A stretch of DNA of 64,000 nt from Jackrogersella multiformis (lineage: Eukaryota; Ascomycota; Sordariomycetes; Xylariales; Hypoxylaceae), in the NCBI GenBank assembly GCA_902806575.1, contig CADCXD010000002.1, forward strand, positions 3,286,001-3,350,000. Reading direction: 5' to 3'. A model generated the notes under the pieces. The model was not told where the DNA came from. It ran no database searches and worked only from the letters and a program-made list of their open reading frames with translations. This document shows, in pieces, positions 41,808 to 52,670 of the stretch. Numbering within the stretch: position 1 is the stretch's first letter; the number at the start of each line of letters is the position of its first letter. The translations under genes and the position numbers were made by a program.

Positions 41808-44331
41808 CAATTTAAATAAAACAAAAAGAGAAATAAAAAGTACGTTATATTTTTAAAATTTAAAAGCTTATTAAGATAAAGCTTATTATAATTATAAAAA
41901 CTAATTAAATAATTCTTTTAATTCTTTTTAAATAACCTTTTAAAACGATAAATTTAATAACTTTTTAAACTTTTTAAACTTTAAATTTTACTTTATTTAT
42001 GCTTAAATTAATTATAAACGTAAAAGTTAATAACTTTTTAATAAAAGAAATTACGATTTATAAAAAGAAATTTCTTAAAACTTAAACCATTAATTAAACG
42101 TTTATTTAAGTTAATAATTAAATTTAAAAAATAGTTTATTAAAATATCCATAAGTTAATTTTTATGTAACATTTTATATAGAGGATTAAAAACGTACGAG
42201 GATTTATTTTAATATTTAAAACCGATTATAACCTTTTTATTACGTCGATAATTACTTAAATAAAAAATCGTGATATAAAGTATTTTTATTTAATTTATAT
42301 CGACAAAGTAAAGTTTAAAGTATAATATTTTTAATAAATTTATTTATATAAATTTACTTAACGACGAATTAAGCGGTAATATATATAAATATATTTAATA
42401 AAATTAAAAAACTTAAAAATATAAATAAAAACCTAAAGAATACGTTATTTTATAATATATAATTATTAATAACGTTAATAAGTAAATTTATAAATTTAAT
42501 AAAATTAAGTATAAAACCATATAAATTAAATATTAATTTTTAAGTTAATAATAATTTAAGGGAAAAATCGTTAAAAACGGTTGAAAAGTAAAACTATAAT
42601 AATTAAAAAACTAAAAATATAATAAAAACAAATAACTGGTAAAAATTAATTAAAAAATGTAATTATTATTATAATTAATTTAATGTTTTTAAATAAAGTT
42701 TAAAATTTAATCTTAAATATTAACGAATAAAATTATCATGTTTTAAGGATTTATATAATTATAAACTTATTTTATTATCCGTTTTTAAAAAGTATCGTTA
42801 TTAATTTTTATGGAACGTTTAATTTTATGAATTATTTTAAGTTTTTAATGAAAAGGTTATTTATATTAATAATAAAAGATTAAGTAATTTAAGTTAATAT
42901 TATTTATTTCTTAATTTTAAAAATAAGTAAAAAAATAATTTAATAAATATTAAATAAAGCTTTTAGCTTTATTAAATATAATCTTATTTTAAAAAAAGTA
43001 ATAATAATAAAAGGTTTTTATAATAATATTATTTTAAAAGTTTATTTTTTAAAAAAGGGAGATTAATATTATAATTTTAATTATTTATTACGTTAAGGTA
43101 CGATAAGTTTTATTAATAATTAAAAACGTTTAAAATAAAGGTTTAAATTAAAGTTAAATATTTTATAAAATATTAAATTTTTAATTTATATAAAATATAA
43201 ATACCTTTAAATAAAGTAATTATTATAAAAAACGTAATATTTAACGAGGAATTATTTTACTTAAAAGATAAAAATTAATAAAATATTAAATATTTAAAAC
43301 GTTTAAACTTAATTAAACCTTATATTACTTAAGTTATTATTAAAGTTTAAAAATAAACTACTTTAAAATCGTAATTAATTAAAAGATTAATTAAAAAGTT
43401 AAGACTTAAGGGTAAATAAAATAGTTAAATAATTAATAAAATTAAACGTTAGAATTAATTTTAAAAAACTTAATACGTTTTAATAATTTTATAAATTTAT
43501 AATATCGCGTGAAATTTTAAACGTAAAAGATTATTAAAATAAAGGAACGGTTCTTAAAAAAAGAATAAATCTTAAAAAAAAATAAAAATGTCGTATATTA
43601 CACGCAATAATCGCGGTAATTATATAATAATATAAAGTATTAAAATTTAATATTACTTTATGTAAAATTAATATTTATTAAAATAATTTTATAAAACCAT
43701 TATTAAAATTCTTTTTTAATAAACCAGCTTTTAAAAAATTTATTTATTTAAAACGTTTATAATAAAATTAAAATATTTAATAAATATAATATATAAAGAG
43801 TTATAAAATATATTTAAGCTAAAAATATACCGTTTTTTTAAATGAGTTTTCGATTATAAATTTAATAAAAACGGTTACTTTAAAACTTATAAATTAAAAC
43901 TTATAATAAAAAATAATTTATAAAATTTAACGTTTTAAAATATTTATATAATCACGTTTATAATTAAATATTTTAAAATTATAATAATTATAATTATAAA
44001 ATAATATTAAAAATGTTTTTATTAATACTTTTTATAAAAATATAAAATTAATAATATATAAACTTTTTAAAGATTTTAAAAAGTAAAATAAATATATTTT
44101 ATTTTTATAAGTTTTATATAATTTATAAGATTTTTTTTACTATAATATAAAAAATTAAAAAATATTTTAATTAAGTTAAAATTAATTATATTTAAAGAAA
44201 AACTTTACTTATTTTATATATATAATTAAATAATTTATATATTAATTTTTATTAATAACGTGTTTATTTTAAATTACTTAAATTATTAATTTTAAGTTAA
44301 CGTAATAATTAAAAATCTAAAAAGAAAACTA
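41808..44331. repeat. Unclassified degraded repeat, about 2.5 kb
   Basis: The word content differs from the A-D retrotransposon family and the segment is slightly less AT-rich than its surroundings (for example around 42,180-42,310 and 43,560-43,640). It may be a decayed DNA transposon or a mutated duplicated gene. I could not recognise any protein motif in any frame, and stops are frequent. No terminal repeat was found. Confidence 0.4.
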
Positions 44332-44498
44332 ATACGTACTTTATAAAGTGTGTTTTAATATATAAGATTAATGGTTTCATCGTTATTTTAAAACAGGCGA
44401 GAAATAAAATAAGGATTAAAAGTCCTTATTTTATTTATTTAATTTAAGGTATAAGATATATATTTTCATTTAATATAAAAACCTTTATAAAGTTACAT
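44332..44498 (-). mobile_element. MITE copy 13 (167 bp), intact palindrome
   Basis: Minus-oriented, from ATACGTACTTTATAAAGTGT to TTATAAAGTTACAT, flanked by TA. At 44,402-44,436 it shows a perfect 14-bp inverted repeat (AAATAAAATAAGGA and its complement) with a 7-nt loop, the clearest example of the family's central hairpin. Confidence 0.88.
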
Positions 44499-45203
44499 TA
44501 AAAACATAATTATTTTACTTTATAACTTTTATATTAAAAAATTATTATAAAATTTAATTTAATTAATAATAATTAAATATTATTAATATTAGTTTTTATA
44601 TTTTTTTTAATAAATATATAAAAGAAGGTTTAAAAGTTTAAATAAAAGCTTTTTAAAAATACGTAAAATTAATCTTTTATATAATCATAATAATCAAGTT
44701 TAATATAATTTTTATAATTATTTACTTTTTATATTACTTTATAAATTTTAAATTAAATATTTATATATAATATATTTTTTATACATTAAATATAAAAATA
44801 AAAATATTAAAACATAAGTTATATTAATCGTTAATAATATATTATTTATAAATAACGAGAAAATTAAGTAATTATTTTATAAATATATTATATTTCTATA
44901 TAATAATTTAATAATATAAAAAGTAACTTAATAATTAATTATATTAACTTAAATAACGTTTAAAAATTTATAACGATAATTAATAAACAATTAAATTTAT
45001 ATTAAAAAATAAGGAAAAAATAATATAAAACTTTATTACGTAAATATATAAAATATATAATTATATTAAAAATATAAAGTAAGTTTTTTTTTAATATTTT
45101 AAGGTTTTATTAAATTTATAAAATATACGTAATAAAATTAAAATAAGTATTAAAAGTATAAAAAATTTACTTTAAAAAGTATAATATTAATTTAATAAAT
45201 ATA
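44499..45203. repeat. AT-rich DNA, nothing recognised
   Basis: No frame, repeat end or RNA signal that I can support. Confidence 0.5.
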
Positions 45204-45370
45204 ATGCGACCTTATAAAAGTCCTTACATTAAATGGAGATATATACCTTATACTTTAAATTAAATAAATAAGATAAAAACTAAAAGTTTTTATTTTATTT
45301 CTCGCCCGTTTTAAAACAACGGAGAAACTATTAATCTTATATATTAAAACACACTTTATAAGGTCCGTAT
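45204..45370 (+). mobile_element. MITE copy 14 (167 bp), well preserved
   Basis: Plus-oriented, from ATGCGACCTTATAAAAGTCC to CTTTATAAGGTCCGTAT, flanked by TA at 45,202-45,203 and 45,371-45,372. With copies 12 and 13 it gives the best view of the ancestral element. Confidence 0.88.
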
Positions 45371-46264
45371 TAAAATATAAATATAATAATAATATAAAAA
45401 TAAACTTAATTTTTTTATTAAAATTAAAAACATTTTTTAAATAATAAGTAAATTAATTAATTAAATTGTTTTTTAAATTTTTTATAACGTTTTATTACGA
45501 ATAAAAAACGTTAATTACCTTTTTTTTATACGGGAAATTAAGTAAAATTTTAACTTTATATTACTTTAATATGAAATAAATTATTATATCATAACGATAT
45601 ATTTTTTATTAAAAAATCGTAAGTAAATAATTAATAAATTAAACGATTAAAAATAAAATTTATACCTTTATTTTTAATAATATAAATTATAATTAAATAA
45701 TAAATAAACGAAATAACTTCCTTTAATTTAAAAATTCTAATTAATATAATTATTAAAATAATTAAAAAGATAATTACTTATATAAAAAAATTTAAAACAT
45801 AACATTAATAATAAAACCTTTTATTTTTAATATTAAAACATTTATTAATTAATTTAACGATAAAATATAATTCGTTATAAAATAATAAAAATAAAATAAT
45901 TAATTATAAAATATAAATTATTTATAAAGTATAAATTATTATATTAAATTTAAATTTTTATAATCGTATAATTTTATATATAATTTTATGTTTTATTATT
46001 TTAATAATATAATATTTTAATAATAATTTAATTAAAACGAAGCTTTAAATAATTACATATTATATTTAAATAGTTTTATTAAAATATTATTTTATATATT
46101 ATAATTTATATATTAAAATATATTTTAAAAAAATAATTAAATAATATTAAATATATTTTTATAAATTTTAATTTAATTAAATTATAAAGTAAAAAAAAAT
46201 ATTAACATTTTAAAAATCACGCATTATTTTTAAAAATTTTAAACTTTATACTTATATTTATTTA
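45371..46264. repeat. AT-rich DNA, nothing recognised
   Basis: Strongly AT-rich, with no coding frame and no repeat relationship that I could establish. Confidence 0.5.
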
Positions 46265-46431
46265 ATACGGCCTTTATAAAGTATGTTTTAATATATAAAA
46301 TTAATAGTTTTTTCGTTGTTTTAAAACGAGCGAAAAATAAAATAAAAATTAAAAGTTTTTATTTTATTTATTTAATTTAAAGTATAAGGTATATATTTTC
46401 ATTTAATATAAAAACTTTTATAAGGTCGTAT
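46265..46431 (-). mobile_element. MITE copy 15 (167 bp), nearest to the boundary
   Basis: Minus-oriented, from ATACGGCCTTTATAAAGTAT to TTTTATAAGGTCGTAT, flanked by TA at 46,263-46,264 and 46,432-46,433. It ends about 110 bp before the stop codon of the first gene. Confidence 0.86.
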
Positions 46432-46544
46432 TATTATTAAAATAATAAAACTTATAATTTTAAGTTAAAATTAACCGAAATTTATTAAAAATTTTTTTTT
46501 TTTTTTTAAATATAATAACTTTTCGTAAACTCGGGCATTTTTCT

Positions 46545-47483
46545 TTAATTTTTAACCCATAGCCACGAGCATGTAATGGCTGCTTTAATAGCTGCAACAA
46601 ACCATAAACTTGGCTGCACGGCGCTTGTTGCTTTAGAGATCCATCCTCCACAAATGGCACCTAATAAAGTAAGCATAAAAGCGATAGCCCTGCGATTCCG
46701 CTTCACGTTCTCTCTTAGCGGCTCCAAAATTTGCCCATCGCTCACCAAGTCGCATAATAGACTCGTGATTACCACCGTGGGCACCTCACTCACACCTAGC
46801 CCACGGCTGTTAACGATCTGACCTGCAGCCTGAAAGCTTAACAATGCTACTGGGGCCAGTTCAACAAAATCCACATCTGCTGGATCTCTCCGAGAAGGGT
46901 ATGTGCCGTCGACAATGCCGGTCTGGATGATGGTTGCTGCGACAACAACAAATACCGTTTGTATGAGGAAAGAGAAGAAGAGGGTTCTTCGAAGGCGTCC
47001 TCCACCGATTAACTTATGCAGCCTGGAAAACGCCCAGCACCCGATCGTGAAGCAGCCTATTGAGCAAAGGGATCGGGCCCACCCGAATGGTCTGTTGTTC
47101 TGACCGGACGTCCCTAGCGCGACAAAGACTGTGTTCCCTGGTGATGAATTTAGAACTACATTGGCCAGCCGGTGCAGGCTTTACGAGCACCGCAGACATA
47201 CCAGTTTGCATTGACACGAATGTACCATAAGCTGTAACCCATCCCCATCCCCATTAGCTATGTAACGGTTATCATTGGGCAGGGGAATGTTCTCTCTCTC
47301 ACCATTGTATAGGGTCCCATCAGTTAGACCCGTTGCAAAACAGCAGGCTAGTAGAGGTATGGACCCTAAGCTTGAACTGATCTCTTCGGAGAGCTGCTTC
47401 GCAAAGATGTAGCTGCCAGCGTTCCTCTTCAGTGGTCCTGAGCTCAGGATTGTATTGGACTCAAGCTTCTCTTCGTCCGGCAT
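46545..47483 (-). CDS. DUF1275 (YoaK-like) integral membrane protein, 3 exons
   Basis: Exons 47303-47483, 47202-47231 and 46545-47137 join to 267 codons plus stop; the introns of 71 and 64 nt have GTGAGA and GTATGT donors and end in ACAG and CCAG. Joining them rebuilds the family signature FVSMQTGNTVFVALG (about residues 65-79), and the C-terminal half carries VPTVVITSLLCDLVSD, NVKRNRR and LLGAICGGWISK, all typical of DUF1275. About six hydrophobic segments are visible (first near residues 40-57, last LWFVAAIKAAITCSWLW). The family is widespread in fungi and bacteria; its function is unknown, though transport is often assumed. The start is the first ATG, 63 nt downstream of a TATA-like box. 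The stop lies within bases of the AT-rich block, so the last residues may have been altered by leaking mutation. Confidence 0.9.
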
Positions 47484-47545
47484 TGCGAAATTGATGTAAA
47501 AGTATGGTATAGAAATCTTGTGGTCGTATTCAAGGGTCGTGCTTT

Positions 47546-47554
47546 CTTTATATA
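47546..47554 (-). promoter_or_regulatory. TATA-like box of the DUF1275 gene
   Basis: On the minus strand this reads TATATAAAG, 63 to 71 nt before the ATG at 47,483, a plausible core promoter position. Confidence 0.45.
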
Positions 47555-50500
47555 GAAGAGCATATAGATGAAGGGGCAGATGGAAATATCACCTGGACCT
47601 TGATGGAAGTTCGGACTTAGAAAATGGATCTAGGCTGAATAGTCTTGCATGTCTTACTCAGATAGGCCATTCAGCTTGCAACCCACGCGTGAAGAAGAAA
47701 GAAGCCTTTCTTCTTCTTGGCTATCCACTATTAACACATGTAGCAGATATAAATCCCCTAGGTTAACCTAGTCTCCTTGGTACTAGTATCTTAGAGGGGG
47801 GAAGGGGACTTCTAGTGCGAGCTATGATGTTGAGAACCCGATCGACCTATAGAAATTTAGTTGCAAACAAGGAAGAGGAAGCAAGCATGCGTGGACCGGT
47901 TCACTAAGGGGCGCCGATGAAATTGACTATTATCGACTAGAAGGTATCCGCTTCTATCCTACCGCTTACATAGTACCGTGGATAAACCACAGTATGAGAA
48001 TAGTGCAACTACACTACCTAGGTATGTATGTATCCGGACTTAACTCGTGTATGATCCTAGTCCGCTCGTATAATAGCGCCATTTAACATAATAGTACCTA
48101 TAAATCTGGTACGCCAATATTTTTGCTACCTACCTAATTGCTAATGCAACGGGATGTCCCGGAAAAGCCTTAAGGACCCTTGAGTTCACGATCCGGCCAT
48201 GGTGCTTATCTCGGAGCCTCTGCTGCGGCTTATGCTTGGCCATGGCGATAGGAGTTCGCTAACTTTTGTCATCTGCGTTCCCCGATGTTCAGCCCCCGGA
48301 GTTGAATCAAATAAAATAAAATAGATTGGGATAGCTCCTCTCCAATGAGATTTGTAAGTCTGTCACCCTACTCTGTCCGTCATTATTATATCATTGGTAC
48401 CTAATCCCGATCGTGTCGGCCAAAAGGATCAGTCTTGTTACTACATAGATCAACCAGCTGCACTCTCAACGCCCCCTTCCCCTTTCGTTCTCTTTTCGGC
48501 AGCGTGGCCGGAGTATACATAGTTGCTGAATATCAACCTCGCGGGAGTCTGTGTAAGGAGGGCGTTGTGGCTTAACGCCTGTTTGAAGTAACGCACAGAA
48601 GGCCCGATGGGGGAATGATAAACCATGTCTGTTAAAGATTCCCTCGCATGGATCTTGAGAGTGGACGGGTTCAACTTGACGCCAAGGCAACTGCTTATTC
48701 TATGTACGGAGTATGTCCGCCTCGAGGCGTCCTCGAAGTCATTAAATACTCGACAGCAAGTAACCTCTCGATGGGCTGCGAAGACCACGTCGTAGCTGAG
48801 TCTCGACCTAGATGTCTCACAGTTGCTAGCTGTGAAGCCTTGGTATCCCGAGCTTGAAAATTCTCGCTATGGCGCTGTATCGGGACGCTCAGCTAGCCAA
48901 GCGAGCCGAGTCCTCAGATGTTTCTCTCATCCAGGAAAGGGAATTGTTCCAAGAGAAATTACAGGATAGACGGGTTGATTTCCCGCCATTTTTCTCATCA
49001 AGGCCCACAACACATGTTGCAACGGTGATAGGCGTCATATCACACGTTTTTACGATGCAAAGAGAGGACCCGACTATAGAGATTGAAATTAGTTAAGGCC
49101 ATCCAATATCAGGGGCACAGGCAGCTCGATCCTTCACAGATTTATAGTAGAGGCCATATTCGGCAGAGCTTAGAGCTTGAAATCCAAGGACTGGTTGATG
49201 AGGATATGCAATGGATGGATCAGGTGAGGTTAAAGATGCTCATATCTAGAATAATCCACTGTCGAAAGAATAGGAGTGGGATGAATCACATGCATCAAAG
49301 GAGTAGCCAAGCAGATGTCCTACACATGTACATACATAGGCCACCCCTTTAGATACAGATCTTGGTAACTGAGGCTACTTTTTTCCGGCTCGGCCCGCCG
49401 CGAACTGGCCGGCATTAGTGCTGCGTTGCCCCAGTCCCATCGTGCATAGGCAGCATTCCCCTTTTCGGTTATCAGACCGATAGCCTATATAAGCCTATCA
49501 TGTATTAAGTGTGCTTTACTTAGGCTGGTGGTTAAGGGGCTAGACAACTAGGTAGGTACTCTGCGTATATTATTGAGGTGGCGTTCTCATCTTGATGATG
49601 GGCAATCAAGAATCAGACAAGCCACATTAAATCCGCACAATTTTATATTAACTACCTACCGTACCTAGGTTAGTCTGGGAAGAGGACTTGACGATATGAC
49701 AAGGTCAAGTATACGGGGTGGCAGCGACTGTAACGCCCAGCTGAAGGACTCAGAGGTCTAGGCTGGCTTTAGTGACTAGATGACTATGTCATAGAAATCA
49801 AAGTACTGTCCTGCAATTCACATCTCAACAATTGCAATGATAGGCGTGCATCTATTCTAAGTAAGTATCTAGGAATAGCCACGAATTGAAGTGGCATTGA
49901 ACAAATATTGACCATACAAAGCAAATAATCAAGGTAAATGAAAGCAGACGGCATAACCTTGTACTTACTGTTGTCTAGTAGAATTTGGCGAGATGGCTTT
50001 AAATTCCTTGTTCCGTGGACGAGGACTGCAATTATTGATATATAGGACATACGACTACAGGAGACAGTAGGAGCCCAGACTTCAAACATGCGATAGAGAT
50101 AACTACTTAGTATAGGTACTCATCGCGTGTGCCTCTCCTAGAATGAAGACCCAATAAGTTTGCCGCGACTGCAAGGACCTTTGCTTACTTCCTTTGCGCC
50201 AGACAGCAGATTCGACAAATCTTTTCGAGAGCCGAGACTATCTCCCCGAGCACAGCTGAGCTTTTTGTGGATTACACAACCAGGTGCACAGTGTTGACTC
50301 TGTCGTAATCAAGCTAGTCAACCAATCAATGCAACAAAGTAACCAAACAGATATGGCCTGCCTGGCTGATGCTATTTCATCCATGTTTCTCGGATATCCC
50401 GTTGTGGGCATAGATGTGACTAGCCCCTACGCCGCTATGCTATTCCATCTTTCTGCTTTTGCTTACATCGTATTGGGACCCTTGGTCGAAACATGGGTAT

Positions 50501-50883
50501 ATGGAGTCTTGAGTCTTGGTGGCGGCAAATATAGATTTGGTTGATAACCCTGACTACGTATTGCAACGCTGGTTATGTCGAGTGTAGCGTATACAAGGTA
50601 ATAATAGATTATGGGTGTCGTATGTAGCAGATGTGCTCCAGAGCTCTCTCATTGGCGTCTCGGCTACGTGCTTTCATCAGTTAGACTGCACGCCGCGAAG
50701 AAGGCTTCTGCAAAAAGGACCAATATGCGCCAAGTCGAGTAGTGTATATCGGCCGGTGCTTACTGCAACGAAGGACCCTTGACCCCCCGGGGACACCAGG
50801 AAGTAACTATATACCATAGGAACATTGGTAGGGAAGTGGCATTATTAATCCGAGGAAAAGGAGGCGCCAGGGAAAGGGGAAAA

Positions 50884-50890
50884 TATAAAT
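50884..50890 (+). promoter_or_regulatory. TATA-like box of the ICL/PEP-mutase gene
   Basis: TATAAAT, about 150 nt before the ATG at 51,042. The two protease genes have similar boxes at about 140 and 148 nt before their start codons. Confidence 0.35.
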
Positions 50891-51041
50891 ACGGTGTCTC
50901 TCGCTACATGAGTTGACCATCTTGACCTTCTATTAATACTAGGTACTCATCAGATCCCATTCTCTTAATAAGTTGCACAGCTAGCCTATATCTTGCGACA
51001 ACCTTCATCTCGGAAGAAGGCTGACTGACCTGAAAGCTATT

Positions 51042-52670
51042 ATGGCCCCCTCCGAAATAGTTTCCCCAGACCTTGTGTCCAACCTTGATAATGAACCTAC
51101 CATGTTCCTCCAAGCAGCAGTGGATTTGGCTTCTATCAAATTCTATGAGCCGGCCAAACCGACGTTTTTAGTCAATACGGTTGAGGTCCTGGAAGATGAC
51201 AGCAGTGCCATCTCTATTTCACCTTCCATTGATAGTCCAGTAAAGGAGGTTAACATTTCCGTGAAGCTCGATAACCTCATTTCCAGCGTACACGAGCCAG
51301 CGTCTGGTGCCAAGAAGCTCCGCAAGATGCTACTCGAGACCAACGAGCTGATCGTCTGTCCTGGTGTCTATGACGGGCTGTCAGCTCGTACAGCTATGGA
51401 ATTGGGCTTTAATGCCATGTATATGGTAAGCAGTACATTCAGTCAACTAGGTTAAAATCTATTAAGATCTTTACACTAATGAAATATCCCCAGACGGGCG
51501 CTGGTACAACCGCCTCACGTATTGGCCAGCCGGACCTAGCAATTGCTCAATTACACGAAATGAGGGAGAATGCTGAAGTGAGTTCACTCCACATGAGAAA
51601 CTGAGCAAACCAGCTTTAATCTGGCTCGTACCTAATGAAATATAATAATAGATGATCGCGAACCTTGACCCCTTTGGCCCGCCTCTCATCGCTGACATGG
51701 ACACTGGATACGGCGGTAAGCTTCCCTGAGCATTCACATACTCGATGCTACATGTCTTTATACCTTGCTCTATTCAATCTCAAAAATTTCTGGCCCAAAA
51801 AGATTGAATCTAACCTCGATATACCCTAGGGCCTATCATGGTCGCTCGTACCGTAGAGCAATATATCCGCGCTGGTGTAGCGGGTGCCCATTTGGAGGAC
51901 CAGGTGAGAATCCCATGCCTAATATATTACTACCTAGGTAGTTTACCTACATCTCCATCTCCAGACTTATATACTGGTCCTTTTGATACTCTTCACTGCA
52001 GCCGATCCTCCCGCTCTCTCGGCGTCGATTAAAACCCCCCTTTCCCCCCTTCCCCCCTTTTAACTCTGTAGTATTATTGGCTCGTAGTTTTACATATTAC
52101 TAACTCCCATCGTCTGGTTAGGTCCTTACTAAGCGCTGTGGCCATCTTAGCGGTAAGAAAGTTGTGCCGCAAGAGGAATATATCTCACGTATCAGGGCTG
52201 CGCATGCCGCACGCGTGCGATTGCAATCAGATTTCGTACTGATCGCGCGAACGGACGCACTTCAAACTCTAGGATACGACGAATGTATCTCGCGCCTACG
52301 AGCGGCCCGCGAGGAGGGTGCGGACGTTGGGCTGCTCGAGGGTTTTGCATCCAAGGCCCAGGCTGCGCAAGCCGTCAAAGATTTGGCACCGTGGCCACTA
52401 TTGCTCAACTCAGTTGAGAATGGCAAGAGTCCAACTATCACTGTCGACGAAGCTAGAGATATGGGGTTCCGTATCATTATATTTAGCTTTGCTACATTGG
52501 CGCCTGCGTATGTTGCGATACGGGAAACTCTGTCCAGGCTTAAGAATGAGGGTATAGTTGGAACCCCCAAGCACATCACACCCGTAAAACTTTTTGAGGT
52601 GTGTGGGCTGCAGCATAGCATGGCGGTGGATACTAATGCTGGAGGATCATCTTTCGTGGGTGGCCTGTGA
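51042..52670 (+). CDS. Isocitrate lyase/PEP mutase superfamily enzyme, 5 exons
   Basis: Exons 51042-51425, 51494-51577, 51652-51715, 51830-51903 and 52122-52670 give 384 residues. Members cleave or rearrange C-C or P-C bonds of 2-oxo/2-hydroxy acids with Mg2+; fungal relatives include oxaloacetate acetylhydrolase and methylisocitrate lyase-like enzymes. Visible features are the start of the barrel at about residue 91 (LRKMLLETNELIVCPGVYDG), TGAGT (129-133), metal-site DMDTGYGG (171-178), HLEDQ (198-202) and the catalytic KRCGH loop (206-210, Cys208), then IARTDAL and LLNSVENGKSP. About 90 residues precede the barrel, more than usual, and resemble no domain I know. The first four introns interrupt conserved blocks and splicing restores them exactly. 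The exact substrate cannot be told from sequence alone. Confidence 0.92.
51904..52121 (+). other. Long intron 4 of the ICL/PEP-mutase gene with a C-rich tract
   Basis: At 218 nt this is two to three times as long as the other introns of the gene. It holds a TACCTAGGTA palindrome at 51,931-51,940 and a run of C6/T3 blocks at about 52,031-52,062. Donor GTGAGA, branch-like CTAAC near 52,100 and acceptor TTAG are normal. Confidence 0.8.

Larger units (their letters stand above)
1..46540. repeat. AT-rich, RIP-like transposon block
   Basis: The whole stretch is made almost only of A and T, with long runs of TAA, TTA and ATA and stop codons in every frame; C and G survive mainly as scattered CG-containing words such as AACGTT and GACC. 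Related repeat copies differ from each other mostly by C/T and G/A exchanges, which is the pattern left by repeat-induced point mutation in ascomycetes. The few open frames are short and rich in Ile, Asn and Lys, as expected by chance at this composition. The block ends sharply near 46,540. It may be pericentromeric, subtelomeric or simply a dispersed heterochromatin island; the window does not say which. The AT content was judged by eye. Confidence 0.93.
47484..51041. other. Intergenic region, 3.6 kb
   Basis: Normal base composition but no gene that I can support. Three consecutive plus-strand frames at 48,648-49,352 and one at 50,284-50,544 are open for 66 to 89 codons, but they resemble no family that I know and are not joined by convincing splice sites; a decayed gene is possible. 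CCTAGG-centred palindromes occur near 47,757, 48,017 and 49,664. The last 160 bases hold the presumed promoter of the next gene. Confidence 0.5.

Noticed and set aside
1..46540. Mitochondrial DNA insertion or an AT-rich viral sequence as an explanation for the block
   Set aside because: No mitochondrial gene or rRNA words were found, whereas LTR pairs, polypurine tracts, MITEs with TA duplications and C/T plus G/A differences between copies fit RIP-mutated transposons.
48648..49352. Three consecutive plus-strand frames, a possible spliced gene
   Set aside because: No recognisable domain, no convincing donor/acceptor pairs joining the frames, and strong opposing frames on the other strand.
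50284..50544. Plus-strand frame with a hydrophobic stretch (86 codons)
   Set aside because: It starts at GTG, has no known relatives that I can recall and no supporting splice or promoter context.
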